Assembly (NCBI RefSeq): GCF_004342985.1
Contig: NZ_SMBO01000001.1
Coordinates: forward strand, 62,001 to 126,000
DNA: 64,000 nt
Direction of reading: 5' to 3'
From: Novosphingobium sp. PhB57
Lineage (GTDB): Bacteria; Pseudomonadota; Alphaproteobacteria; Sphingomonadales; Sphingomonadaceae
Part shown: in pieces, positions 21,377-31,271 of the stretch
Position numbering within the stretch: the first letter of the stretch is position 1
Layout: each line of letters begins with the position of its first letter
The notes under the pieces: generated by a model
What the model was told of the DNA's origin: nothing
The model's database searches: none
The model's input: only the letters and a program-made list of their open reading frames with translations
Translations under genes and position numbers: made by a program

Positions 21377-22218
21377 TGGAGACGGTTTCGACCGCCAAGG
21401 CGTTCGGCGGGGTGCAGGGTGTCTACACCCACGCCTCCGCCGAGACGGGTACGCCGATGACCTTCTCGGTCTTCGTGCCGGACGTCGCTTCTGGGCACGC
21501 TCCGGGCGCGAAGCTGCCGGTGCTGTGGTTCCTCTCGGGCCTCACCTGCACTCACGCCAACGTCACCGAAAAGGGCGAATTCCGCCGCGCCTGCGCCGAG
21601 CACGGCGTGATCCTCGTCGCGCCGGATACCAGCCCGCGCGGCGATGACGTGCCGGACGACGAAGGCTACGACTTCGGCAAGGGCGCGGGCTTCTACGTCG
21701 ATGCGACGCAAGAGCCGTGGAAGGCGAACTTCCGCATGCGCTCCTATCTGGAGATCGAACTCCCCGCCGTGATCGCCGAGCACTTCCCCGCCGACATGGC
21801 GCGGCAGGGCATCACCGGCCACTCGATGGGCGGCCACGGCGCGCTGACGATCGCCTTGCGCGATCCCTCACGCTTCCGTTCGGTCAGCGCCTTCGCGCCG
21901 ATCGTCTCGCCGCTCTCCTGCCCCTGGGGCGAGAAGGCGCTGACGGGCTATATCGGGGCGGACCGGGCGGCCTGGCGGGAATACGACGCCTGCGCGCTGA
22001 TCGAGGACGGTGCGCGTCTGCCGGACCTGCTGGTGGATCAGGGTACGGCGGATGGCTTCCTGGAAGGGCAGCTCAAGACTTACCTGCTGGAAGAGGTCTG
22101 CGCCGAGGTTGGCCAGCCCGCGACGATCCGGATGCAGGAGGGGTACGACCATTCGTACTACTTCATCTCCAGTTTCATGGCCGAGCATATTGGCTGGCAT
22201 GCGGAAAGGCTGAAGTAG
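21376..22218 (+). CDS. fghA: S-formylglutathione hydrolase
   Basis: 280 residues of the esterase D family. The nucleophile elbow GHSMGGHG puts the catalytic serine at residue 150; LLVDQGTADGFLEGQ holds the acid Asp region and GYDHSYYFISSFMAEHI the catalytic His. WFLSGLTCTHANVTEKGEF is a family hallmark near the N-terminus. It hydrolyses S-formylglutathione to formate and glutathione, finishing the pathway begun by FrmA. ATG 21376 overlaps the frmA stop by one base. The gene is followed 4 nt later by copy B of the 50-nt palindromic repeat. Confidence 0.95.
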
Positions 22219-22222
22219 AAGG

Positions 22223-22272
22223 GAAGACCCGGGGGATGATCCCCCGGACCCTCGGAATGTCGACCTTGCGCG
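22223..22272 (+). repeat. 50-nt palindromic repeat, copy B (after fghA)
   Basis: Core GGGGGATGATCCCCC followed by GGAATGTCGACCTTGCGCG; 41 of 50 bases match copy A at 10745-10794. Like copy A it begins within 10 nt of the stop codon of a plus-strand operon whose downstream neighbour is convergent. Confidence 0.75.
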
Positions 22273-22391
22273 CGCAGACACGTCGTGCGCTCCTAGCGTT
22301 GGAGGCTTTAATGTCTTCCGACGCAAGCGGCGCGCAAACCGCGAGTGCGGGGCGCGCCGATACGTTTCCGCTGTCGAGCGCCCACCACTCT

Positions 22392-22480
22392 TTCGTCATT
22401 GCGAGGAGGCGAAGCCGACGAAGCAATCCAGAGCGGCGCAAGACCCCCCTGGATTGCTTCGCTACGCTCGCAATGACGAA
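22392..22480. repeat. Extragenic palindromic (REP/MITE-like) element
   Basis: The outer arms TTCGTCATTGCGAG (22392-22405) and CTCGCAATGACGAA (22467-22480) pair perfectly, as do the inner arms GAAGCAATCCAG (22420-22431) and CTGGATTGCTTC (22449-22460). The left half carries extra unpaired bases between the arms. It sits between the convergent fghA and ligI genes. Palindromes of this TCATTGCGAG...GCAATGACGA type are widespread in bacterial intergenic DNA. Confidence 0.7.
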
Positions 22481-22495
22481 CCTTGTGATCTGGCC

Positions 22496-24038
<1,543 letters not shown>

Positions 24039-24127
24039 CACGTGCTCTCCTGCATTATCAAAATTTCAGGCCGTCATTCTAGGACCCCAGCCGCAGGAAA
24101 GGCGAAGGGGATTGGCCTGAGAGGATA

Positions 24128-24562
24128 TTAGTTCTGGCTAATCGTGGTTTCGGCGGGGTCCTGATCCGGCCCTTCCTTGTCGGGCACGTTGCGCATCCAG
24201 TCGGCCAGGCGGGCCATGACATCGTCGATGGCGGCGCGGGCCGCTTCGTCGGCCACCGTCTCGGCCAGGGCGCCGCGCATGCAGAGCAGCCAGGCGTCGC
24301 GCGCGGCGGAGTCGATCGCCACACGCATATGGCGCTGGCGCATGCGCGGATGGCCGCGCACCGGGGAGAACAGCGCCGGTCCGCCGAGCCATTCGGAGAG
24401 GTAGTCCTTCAGCACCTGCCCCAGCGGCGCGAGGTCCTGCGGGTGCATCGCGCGGATCGTGCGCGCTTCGGCCAGCGCGTCCATGCGGGCGTAGAAGCTG
24501 TCGACAAGAGCGTCGATGGTCGGCGCGCCGCCGATGCGGTCGTAGAGGCTGGTCTCGGTCAT
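24128..24562 (-). CDS. Group II truncated hemoglobin
   Basis: 144 residues. SLYDRIGGAPTIDALVDSFYARM gives the conserved start with Phe23-Tyr24 at the distal B9-B10 positions. The GGP motif at 60-62, the proximal heme His78 in MRQRHMRV and Trp91 at position G8 (RDAWLLCM) place it in group II. Such proteins bind O2 or NO in the cytoplasm; stress protection or oxygen supply is usual. Start chosen at ATG 24562 (MTETSLY); an upstream in-frame Met at 24601 adds residues with no family match. It lies about 85 nt upstream-facing from ligK with no shared operon evidence. Confidence 0.9.
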   Translation of the reverse strand: MTETSLYDRIGGAPTIDALVDSFYARMDALAEARTIRAMHPQDLAPLGQVLKDYLSEWLGGPALFSPVRGHPRMRQRHMRVAIDSAARDAWLLCMRGALAETVADEAARAAIDDVMARLADWMRNVPDKEGPDQDPAETTISQN

Positions 24563-24628
24563 GGTCGGGGCGTCATTCGGGCATTGCGGGAAGGTGCGCA
24601 AGGGTCATGGGGAAACGGGCGACGGCGT

Positions 24629-25288
24629 TCAGGCTCCTGCCAGATCGTCGCCCAGGCCCACCTGCTTGCCGCGCGTGATATAGACCTTGTCGCCGACCTT
24701 CGTGGTGGCGAAGAGCTTGGCCGCGAAGTCCACCGGCATGCCGACGCAGCCGTGGCTGGCGTAGCCCAGTTCGACCTTGGACCCGTGAAGCGTGATGCCG
24801 TCGTTGGTCAGCCGCTGCATGTAGGGCATCGGCGCGCCGGTGTAGATGTTGGAGACGTGGTCCTTGTCCTTCTCGGTGATCGGGAAGACGCCGAGCGGGG
24901 TCGGCGTGTCCTCGGTGCCGAGCAGGACGGCGGTCGTGCCGATCTCGTAGCCGCCCCGGAATACCGAAAGCACCCGCGCGTCGAGGTCCACGGTCACGAC
25001 GATCGGACCGGCGGGAACTTCCGCTTCGTCCCAGTGCCAGTCGCCATATTTGATGGCGCCCTCGATCGGCAGGATGCGCTTGATGACGAAAGGCTCGTCT
25101 TTGGGCGGTGTGGAGGGCTGGGCGGAGGGCTGCGTGGAGGTCTGGGCGGCAGGCGCAGGCGTCCTGGCCGGGCTGGCGGCGGCGATGCGTGCAACCGGGG
25201 CGGCCGGCTTCGAGGACGACAGCGCGAAGACGCCGACGATCACGGCAATCGCAAGCACGCCGGAGGCGAGTAGGAGGCGGGCATTCAC
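24629..25288 (-). CDS. L,D-transpeptidase (YkuD domain)
   Basis: 219 residues. One N-terminal membrane anchor or signal (about 4-24), a Pro/Ala/Ser/Thr-rich linker (about 27-62), then a YkuD domain with the catalytic motif formed by His168, His179, Gly180 and Cys181. It would form 3-3 cross-links in peptidoglycan or attach proteins to it, or act as a hydrolase, in the periplasm. The apparent start is GTG 25288 without a visible ribosome site, so the true start is unsure. It is not part of the dcw cluster and its neighbours give no hint of a special role. Confidence 0.87.
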   Translation of the reverse strand: MNARLLLASGVLAIAVIVGVFALSSSKPAAPVARIAAASPARTPAPAAQTSTQPSAQPSTPPKDEPFVIKRILPIEGAIKYGDWHWDEAEVPAGPIVVTVDLDARVLSVFRGGYEIGTTAVLLGTEDTPTPLGVFPITEKDKDHVSNIYTGAPMPYMQRLTNDGITLHGSKVELGYASHGCVGMPVDFAAKLFATTKVGDKVYITRGKQVGLGDDLAGA

Positions 25289-25477
25289 GGGAGGATTTGT
25301 CCTGTCGGTTCGGCGGCTTTCACCATTTCAACATTGCGGAAAGCCGCCGCGATTGCCAGTCCGCTGCGGGCGCTGTCCCGCAAGGGGACTGACGAGGGAC
25401 GGAAGTTAACGTCCGGCCGAATGTCGAAGGGGCCGGGTCGGCATCGAGGGCGCCTAATCAGAATAACGCGGGAAGCG

Positions 25478-26215
25478 TCAGTCTTCGTCCTGACCGCCCT
25501 CGTCCTGACCGCCCTCGTCCTGACTGCCTTCATCCTGACTGGCCTCATCCTGACCGGCTCCGTCCCGCGCCATGATCCCTTCGCGCAGGATCGAATTGGC
25601 AAGATCCGCCAGTTCCTCCGGCGTGCCGTCGTTCGACCAGACGGCATAACGCAGCCCGAGGAACACGTTCATGCCCATGATCGCCCAGGCATGGGCCTCG
25701 CCCAGCCCCTCGCGCAGTTCGCCTTTGCGGGCGCCCTCGGTCAGGCGCTCGCGGATGCGGCGGGCGGTGGATTCGTAGTGGATGCGGAAGCTGGCCGGAT
25801 CGACGAATTCGCTCTCGTCGATGATGCGGTAGATTTCCTTGTGCTCGCGGGCGAAGCGCAGGAACGCTGTGAGCGCGGCCTTTTCGGCGTCGAGCGCGGG
25901 CAGGGGCTCTTCCAGCGCCTCACGGGCGGCATGGCGTACCTTGCCGGAGAGATCGTCTACCAGAGCACGGAAGATCTCGTCCTTGGAATCGAAGTAGGTG
26001 TAGAAGCTGCCCAGCGCGGTGCCGGCGCGGGTGGTGATGCCGGTAATCGAGGCTTCGTGAAAGCCGCGCTCCCCGAATTCGATGGCGGCAGCGTCCAGCA
26101 GTTTCCGCAAGGTGCGCCGCCCGCGCTCCGTGCGCGGGACCTTGGCCGAAATGGCCGGCTCGGGTGCGCTGTCCCGGTGGGCCGAGGGCGATGGCTTGGC
26201 GCTATCTGTGGTCAC
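25478..26215 (-). CDS. TetR-family regulator with a repetitive acidic C-terminal tail
   Basis: 245 residues from GTG 26215. The TetR DNA-binding domain is at about 28-78 (RRTLRKLLDAAAIEFGERGF, then ITTRAGTALGSFYTYFDSKD). After the ligand domain ends at about residue 219 the protein carries a tail of five QDE repeats (GQDEASQDEGSQDEG...), encoded by a 15-bp tandem repeat. It diverges from the TonB receptor gene, so it probably represses that receptor and the downstream hydrolase and carrier. Ligand unknown. The tail is outside normal TetR length and could vary in copy number between strains. Confidence 0.88.
   Translation of the reverse strand: MTTDSAKPSPSAHRDSAPEPAISAKVPRTERGRRTLRKLLDAAAIEFGERGFHEASITGITTRAGTALGSFYTYFDSKDEIFRALVDDLSGKVRHAAREALEEPLPALDAEKAALTAFLRFAREHKEIYRIIDESEFVDPASFRIHYESTARRIRERLTEGARKGELREGLGEAHAWAIMGMNVFLGLRYAVWSNDGTPEELADLANSILREGIMARDGAGQDEASQDEGSQDEGGQDEGGQDED
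25486..25560. repeat. Minisatellite, five 15-bp units inside the TetR gene
   Basis: Units start at 25486, 25501, 25516, 25531 and 25546. The first two are identical (CGTCCTGACCGCCCT) and the rest differ at one to four bases. Period 15 keeps the reading frame, adding five residues per unit. Confidence 0.85.
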
Positions 26216-26254
26216 GAAAGCACAGTTAGACCCTCATCGAGCCCGTGGCAAATC

Positions 26255-26266
26255 TTCAATGTTGAA
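26255..26266. promoter_or_regulatory. Candidate TetR operator upstream of the TonB receptor
   Basis: TTCAA-TG-TTGAA is an exact inverted repeat with a 2-bp centre, 39 nt upstream of the TetR start codon and about 60 nt before the receptor start. TTCATGTTTCAA follows at 26273-26284, and a related half-site TTTCAACATTG occurs at 25326-25336 just upstream of the L,D-transpeptidase gene. The assignment to this TetR protein is by position only. Confidence 0.35.
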
Positions 26267-26327
26267 AGACGGTTCATGTTTCAATATGGAGGGCGGACAA
26301 GATAAAGGTTCATTGGGAGTTTCAGCG

Positions 26328-28730
26328 ATGCACAAGGCGCGTAACGGCGGCATGGGTTCGAGCTATCTGGCGCTTGCGGCCGCGATCGGGGCGGCTGCGT
26401 TTGGCCTGGCCGAACCGGCCCTTGCCCAGGACGCCAGCCCCGACCGGCCCGCTGGCCAGCCTGCCGCTCCAGCCGCCGCACAGGACCTTGGCACCGGAGA
26501 GATCGTCGTCACCGCCCGCCGCCGCGAGGAACGCCTGGTGGACGTGCCGATCGCCGTGACCAGCTTCAGCGGAGACCAACTGGCCAAGTCCGGCGCGCTC
26601 GACATCACCGACATCGCGCAGACCACCCCGAACGTGACGCTGGAAGTCTCGCGCGGGACCAACTCCACCCTGTCCGCCTTCATCCGCGGCATCGGCCAGC
26701 AGGATCCGGTGTCCGGCTTCGAGCAGGGCGTGGGCATCTATCTCGACGACGTCTACCTCAACCGCCCGCAGGCCGCCGTGCTCGACATCTACGACGTGGA
26801 GCGCATCGAAGTGCTGCGCGGCCCGCAGGGCACGCTTTACGGGCGCAACACCATCGGCGGCGCGGTGAAGTACGTCACGCGCGAACTGCCCGACCATTTC
26901 TCGCTCAAGCTGCGCGGCACTTACGGCACTTACGACCAGGCCGACGGCGTGCTGACCGTTTCCACCCCGATCACGGACCTCGTCCGCGTCGGCGGATCGG
27001 TGGCACGCCTTTCGCGCGGCGGCTTCGGCAAGAACCTGACCACGGGCGAGGAGAACTACAACAAGGACATCTGGGCCGGGCGCGGCACGGTCGAGATCGG
27101 CGGCAAGGGCCAGCCCGTGCTGATCCGCATCTCCGGCGATTATTCGCGCGACAAGTCCAACTCGCGCGGCGGCCATCGCCTGATCCCTGGCATGGTCTCG
27201 GGCACGCCGGTGCTGGACGACGTGTTCGACAGCCAGGGCGGGCTGGTCGATCCCAGGCAGGACGTGAAGGCTTACGGCCTGGCCATCAACGCCAGCGCCG
27301 AGCTGACGGATGCCCTGACGTTCCGCTCGATCAGCGCCTGGCGCAAGGACAAGAGCGCCTCGCCGATCGACTTCGACGCCTTGCCCGCCATCGATGTCGA
27401 CGTGCCGGCCTTCTACAACAACGAGCAGGTCAGCCAGGAATTCCAGCTGCTCTACGACAACGGCAGCTGGCTGCAGGGCATGATCGGCGCCTATTACCTG
27501 GGCGCCAAGGCGGACACGGCCTTCGACGTGCGCCTGTTCACCACCGTCAACGGGCTGACCGCCTATACCCAGGCCGACGTCGACACCAGCACCTGGGCCA
27601 TCTTCGGCGATTTCACGTTCGACTTCACCGACCAGCTCAGCCTCGCGGTCGGCGGCCGCTATACCTGGGACGAGCGCAAGGCGCAGATCCTGCGGCAGAA
27701 CTACCTCGGCGGCGGCTCTCCGGTGTTCGGCGGGCTTGGCGTGGCTTTCGGAGCGCCCGGCACCGACTTCTCGGGCAAGGCGGTGTTCAAGAAGTTCACC
27801 CCGCGCGCCTCGCTCAGCTTCAAGCCGACACCGGACCACAACCTCTACGCCAGCTTTTCGCAGGGCTTCAAGGGCGGCGGCTTCGATCCTCGCGGCGTCG
27901 GCGTGAACGCGCCGGACACCAATGGCGATGGCATTCGCGAAGACAGCGAAGTGGCCGACTACCTCAGCTTCAAGCCGGAATCGGTGGACAGCTACGAGGT
28001 CGGCTACAAGGGCAACCTGTTCGGCGGCGGCCTCTACCTGGCGCTGGCGGCCTTCCACATGGACTACAAGGACGTGCAGATCCCCGGCTCCTCGGGTTGC
28101 ACGGTCAACGGCATTCCGACTTTCTGCGGTGTCATCACCAATGCCGGCAAGGCGAAGATCGACGGCGTGGAGTTCGAGGCCAATGCCCGGCTCGCGCAGA
28201 ACCTGGCGACTTCGGGAGACCGCGTGAACCTGTCCGGTTCGGTGGGCTACATCAATGCCCGCTACAAGGAATACATCACCCAGATCGCGGGCCAGGGGCC
28301 GGTCGACGTGGCGGAGTTCCGCAAGGTCCAGAACACGCCCAAGTGGACCAGCAGCGCGACCCTGGCCTACAACGCGCCGGTGGGCGAAGGCGACGTATCG
28401 TTCAACACCACGCTGTCCTACCGCAGCAAGACCTATCAGTTCGAGATCCCGAACCCCTATATCGACCAGAAGGGTTATACGCTGCTCGACGCCAGCCTGG
28501 TCTATACCGCGCCCGGGGGCCGCTGGAGCCTGGGCGTCCACGGCAAGAACATTCTCGACAAGGAATACAAGACTTCGGGCTATACCTTCATCGGGGCCGA
28601 CCCGGTGACGGGGGCGATCCTGCGCAATCCCGCGGGCGGGTTGATCCCGACCCTCGGCAGGGAGGGTACGCTGACGGCATTCTACGGCAATCCGCGCCAG
28701 GTCTTCGTTACCGGGACGCTGGAATTCTGA
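26328..28730 (+). CDS. TonB-dependent outer-membrane receptor
   Basis: 800 residues. Signal peptide ending EPALAQ at about residue 28, then a TonB-box-like stretch GEIVVTARRREERLVDVPIAV, the plug domain with YLDDVYLNRPQ and VLRGPQGTLYGRNTIGGAV, and a 22-strand barrel ending in FVTGTLEF with the C-terminal phenylalanine. Sphingomonads use many such receptors for aromatic or sugar compounds; the YGRNTIGG pattern is common in them. GGGAG lies 8 nt before ATG 26328. Divergent from the TetR gene and followed by an alpha/beta hydrolase and an MFS carrier, suggesting uptake and hydrolysis of one unknown ester- or lactone-like compound. Confidence 0.93.
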   Translation: MHKARNGGMGSSYLALAAAIGAAAFGLAEPALAQDASPDRPAGQPAAPAAAQDLGTGEIVVTARRREERLVDVPIAVTSFSGDQLAKSGALDITDIAQTTPNVTLEVSRGTNSTLSAFIRGIGQQDPVSGFEQGVGIYLDDVYLNRPQAAVLDIYDVERIEVLRGPQGTLYGRNTIGGAVKYVTRELPDHFSLKLRGTYGTYDQADGVLTVSTPITDLVRVGGSVARLSRGGFGKNLTTGEENYNKDIWAGRGTVEIGGKGQPVLIRISGDYSRDKSNSRGGHRLIPGMVSGTPVLDDVFDSQGGLVDPRQDVKAYGLAINASAELTDALTFRSISAWRKDKSASPIDFDALPAIDVDVPAFYNNEQVSQEFQLLYDNGSWLQGMIGAYYLGAKADTAFDVRLFTTVNGLTAYTQADVDTSTWAIFGDFTFDFTDQLSLAVGGRYTWDERKAQILRQNYLGGGSPVFGGLGVAFGAPGTDFSGKAVFKKFTPRASLSFKPTPDHNLYASFSQGFKGGGFDPRGVGVNAPDTNGDGIREDSEVADYLSFKPESVDSYEVGYKGNLFGGGLYLALAAFHMDYKDVQIPGSSGCTVNGIPTFCGVITNAGKAKIDGVEFEANARLAQNLATSGDRVNLSGSVGYINARYKEYITQIAGQGPVDVAEFRKVQNTPKWTSSATLAYNAPVGEGDVSFNTTLSYRSKTYQFEIPNPYIDQKGYTLLDASLVYTAPGGRWSLGVHGKNILDKEYKTSGYTFIGADPVTGAILRNPAGGLIPTLGREGTLTAFYGNPRQVFVTGTLEF

Positions 28731-28740
28731 TCACGCCGGG

Positions 28741-28769
28741 CGGGCCTCGTCCGGGGAAGACGAGGCCCG
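28741..28769 (+). terminator. Hairpin after TonB receptor gene
   Basis: CGGGCCTCGTC (28741-28751) and GACGAGGCCCG (28759-28769) form an 11-bp stem with a 7-nt loop, 10 nt after the receptor stop. No T-run follows, so it may attenuate rather than end transcription into the hydrolase gene. Confidence 0.55.
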
Positions 28770-28819
28770 TCATCCTGCCATCGTTCGGCCCGGCATGGGG
28801 TGAAAGGACAAGGCCCGCC

Positions 28820-29701
28820 ATGGAATACCGCCTCCACCGCTACCGCAGCGCCTGCGGGAGGCTCGAACTGGCCGCGCGGGACTATCCTGCGCACGAGGTC
28901 GGCGCGCCGGACCTGCTGCTGATGCATGGCCTCACCCGCAACAGCGCGGATTTCGAGCCGCTCGCCGCGCACCTCGCCGGGCGTTACCGGCTGATCGTGC
29001 CGGACCAGCGGGGCAGGGGGCTTTCCGAATGGGACCCGGACCCCGCGCAGTACCGGCCCGATGTCTACGCGCAGGACATGCTCGCGCTGCTGGACGGGCT
29101 CGGCATCGCGCGGGCCTGCCTGATCGGCACGTCGATGGGCGGGCTGATGGCCATGGTGATGAACGCCCTGCGGCCGGATCTCGCCAGCGGCTTCGTGTTC
29201 AACGACATCGGCCCCGTGCTGGACCCGGCCGGGCTGGCGCGCATCCAGGGCTATGTCGGGCCGGGCGGCACGATGACATCGTGGAAGGCGGCGGCGGCGC
29301 GATGCCGCGCGGTCAACGGCGTGGCGTTCCCGGATTTCGGCGGCCCGGACTGGCTGGCCTTCGCCCATCGGACCTGCCGCGAAAATCCGGACGGCACCGT
29401 GTCCTTCGCCTACGATCCCGCGATCGCGAAGAGCATCGACGGTGACGATCCGCAGACGGTTCCCGCCGATCTCTGGCCCTTGTGGGACCTGCTGGAGGGC
29501 GCGCCCGTGCTGGTCGTGCGCGGGGCGCTCTCCGATCTCCTTTCCGCCCAGACCGTGCGGGACATGGCGCAGCGCCATGCGGGGCCGTTCGCGGCGGTCG
29601 AGGTGCCCCGCGTGGGCCATGCGCCGATGCTGGACGAACTGCCGGCTCTGGCTGCGATTTCCGCCTTCCTGCGCGAGCATGTCCCGTCGTCGCGGGCTTG
29701 A
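28820..29701 (+). CDS. Alpha/beta hydrolase
   Basis: 293 residues. The oxyanion segment LLLMHGLTRNSADFEPL, nucleophile elbow GTSMGGLMA (Ser near residue 111), acid residue region VLVVRGALSDLLSA and catalytic His in RVGHAPMLDE match a soluble alpha/beta hydrolase. No signal peptide. It likely cleaves an ester, lactone or C-C bond of the compound imported by the receptor upstream; the exact substrate cannot be read from the sequence. ATG 28820 lies about 90 nt after the receptor stop. Confidence 0.85.
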   Translation: MEYRLHRYRSACGRLELAARDYPAHEVGAPDLLLMHGLTRNSADFEPLAAHLAGRYRLIVPDQRGRGLSEWDPDPAQYRPDVYAQDMLALLDGLGIARACLIGTSMGGLMAMVMNALRPDLASGFVFNDIGPVLDPAGLARIQGYVGPGGTMTSWKAAAARCRAVNGVAFPDFGGPDWLAFAHRTCRENPDGTVSFAYDPAIAKSIDGDDPQTVPADLWPLWDLLEGAPVLVVRGALSDLLSAQTVRDMAQRHAGPFAAVEVPRVGHAPMLDELPALAAISAFLREHVPSSRA

Positions 29702-29793
29702 TCCGGCAGGCCCTGACGCCTTCAGGCCCGGGTCTTCCGCGCGACGGGGCAACAGGGCATCTTGCCGGAGAGCGGGCTGTTCGCCGATGGTGG

Positions 29794-29812
29794 TCCCGGA
29801 TCCCGTCCGGGA
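29794..29812. other. TCCCGGA hairpin before MFS gene
   Basis: TCCCGGA (29794-29800) pairs with TCCGGGA (29806-29812) around TCCCG. It resembles the cores of hairpins at 19251 and 31122 and stands between the hydrolase stop and the MFS start (29831). Confidence 0.4.
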
Positions 29813-29830
29813 TGACGAAAGAGACTGACG

Positions 29831-31114
29831 ATGCACGATAACCTCTCCCACCGGCAATCCACCGGAACTGCCCGCAGGTCGGCCTCGCCCCGGCTGGTGC
29901 TGGCGATGCTGCTGCTGGTCTATATCTTCAACTTCGTGGACCGCCAGATCCTGGCGATCCTGGCCGCGCCGATCCAGAAGGACCTGGGCCTCGACGATGC
30001 GCAGATGGGCATGCTGGGCGGCCTCGCCTTCGCCATGCTCTATTCGACGCTGGGAGTCCCGCTGGCCTGGCTGGCCGACCGGACCAGCCGGTCCTGGGTC
30101 ATTACCGGTTCCATGGTGGTCTGGAGCCTGTTCACCGCGCTGTGCGGCGCGGCCACCGGCTTCTGGCATATCTTCCTCGCCCGGCTCGGCGTCGGTGTGG
30201 GAGAGGCGGGCGGCGTGGCGCCGTCCTATGCGGTGATCGGCGATCACTTCCCCAGCGAGCGGCGGGCTTTCGCGCTTTCAGTCTATTCGCTGGGCATCCC
30301 GCTCGGTTCGGCGGCCGGCGTGCTGGCCGGAGGCTATGTCGCGGCGCGGGTGGACTGGCGCGCGGCTTTCGTGGCGGTGGGCCTTGCCGGCCTGCTGATC
30401 GCGCCGCTGTTCAAGTTCGTGGTTCGGGACCAGCCCCGCCCCGCGCCGGGCATGGCACCGTCCGTGCGCTTCGGGGAAGTGGCCGCGCTGCTTGCCCGCA
30501 AGCGTGCCTTCTGGCTGCTGAGCTTCGGCGCGGCTTCCAGCTCGATGCTGGGCTATGGCCTGGCCTTCTGGCTGCCCAGCCTGCTCCAGCGCAGTTTCGG
30601 GCTGGACCTCGTCCAAACATCCTGGTTCATCGGCGCGGTCCTGCTGATCGGCGGGACCGTGGGGGTGCTGGCCGGCGGCCTCCTTGCGGACCGGCTCGGC
30701 CGCGCCGACCGCGCCTGGTACGGGCGGGTTCCGGCCATGGCCTATGTCGTGGCCGTGCCGCTGTTCGCGGGCGGGATCTGGACCTCCAGCGTGCCGCTCG
30801 CCTTCGTGCTGTTCCTGCTGCCGCAGGCGCTGGCCTATGTCTGGCTCGGCCCGGTGACGAGCGCGGTCCAGCACCTCGTCGAGCCGCCCGCCCGCGCGAC
30901 CGCTTCGGCCCTGTTCCTGCTGATCAACAACCTCATCGGCCTGGGCGGCGGAATCTACGCACTCGGCGCGCTGTCCAAGGCGCTGGCGCCGGTCTATGGC
31001 GCGGAATCGCTGCGCTATTCCATGCTCCTGGGCCTGGGCCTCTACTTGCTCGCGGCCCTGCTGATGAGCCTGGCCGGACCCGCCCTGCGGCGCGAATGGG
31101 TGAACGAGCGCTGA
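29831..31114 (+). CDS. MFS transporter, spinster-like family
   Basis: 427 residues with about 12 hydrophobic segments. YIFNFVDRQILAIL in helix 1, GVPLAWLADRTSRSWVI for the loop 2-3 motif, and RLGVGVGEAGGVAPSYAVIGDHF in helices 4-5 are typical of the spinster-like MFS group common in sphingomonads. Cytoplasmic-membrane carrier, probably importing or exporting the compound handled by the upstream receptor and hydrolase; substrate not readable. It lies about 130 nt after the hydrolase gene and is followed by a hairpin at 31122. Confidence 0.88.
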   Translation: MHDNLSHRQSTGTARRSASPRLVLAMLLLVYIFNFVDRQILAILAAPIQKDLGLDDAQMGMLGGLAFAMLYSTLGVPLAWLADRTSRSWVITGSMVVWSLFTALCGAATGFWHIFLARLGVGVGEAGGVAPSYAVIGDHFPSERRAFALSVYSLGIPLGSAAGVLAGGYVAARVDWRAAFVAVGLAGLLIAPLFKFVVRDQPRPAPGMAPSVRFGEVAALLARKRAFWLLSFGAASSSMLGYGLAFWLPSLLQRSFGLDLVQTSWFIGAVLLIGGTVGVLAGGLLADRLGRADRAWYGRVPAMAYVVAVPLFAGGIWTSSVPLAFVLFLLPQALAYVWLGPVTSAVQHLVEPPARATASALFLLINNLIGLGGGIYALGALSKALAPVYGAESLRYSMLLGLGLYLLAALLMSLAGPALRREWVNER

Positions 31115-31121
31115 TCCTCCA

Positions 31122-31142
31122 TCCCGGCGGTCCCGGCCGGGA
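31122..31142 (+). terminator. Hairpin after MFS gene
   Basis: TCCCGGC (31122-31128) and GCCGGGA (31136-31142) form a 7-bp stem with a 7-nt loop, beginning 8 nt after the MFS stop; no T-run. Confidence 0.5.
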
Positions 31143-31271
31143 ATAGTCGGCCAGCGGATGGGCAAGACCGTCGAAGTCCGTTGCGCCGCCTCCGGCAATT
31201 GCCGATAGGACTCCACCGGCCGAAAGCCGTCGCAGCCGCGCGCGGCCGCGCGAACTGTTGGGGACGAGAAC

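Noticed and set aside
31115..31271. Purine riboswitch before the permease gene
   Set aside because: No three-helix junction or conserved loop sequences of purine aptamers could be found.
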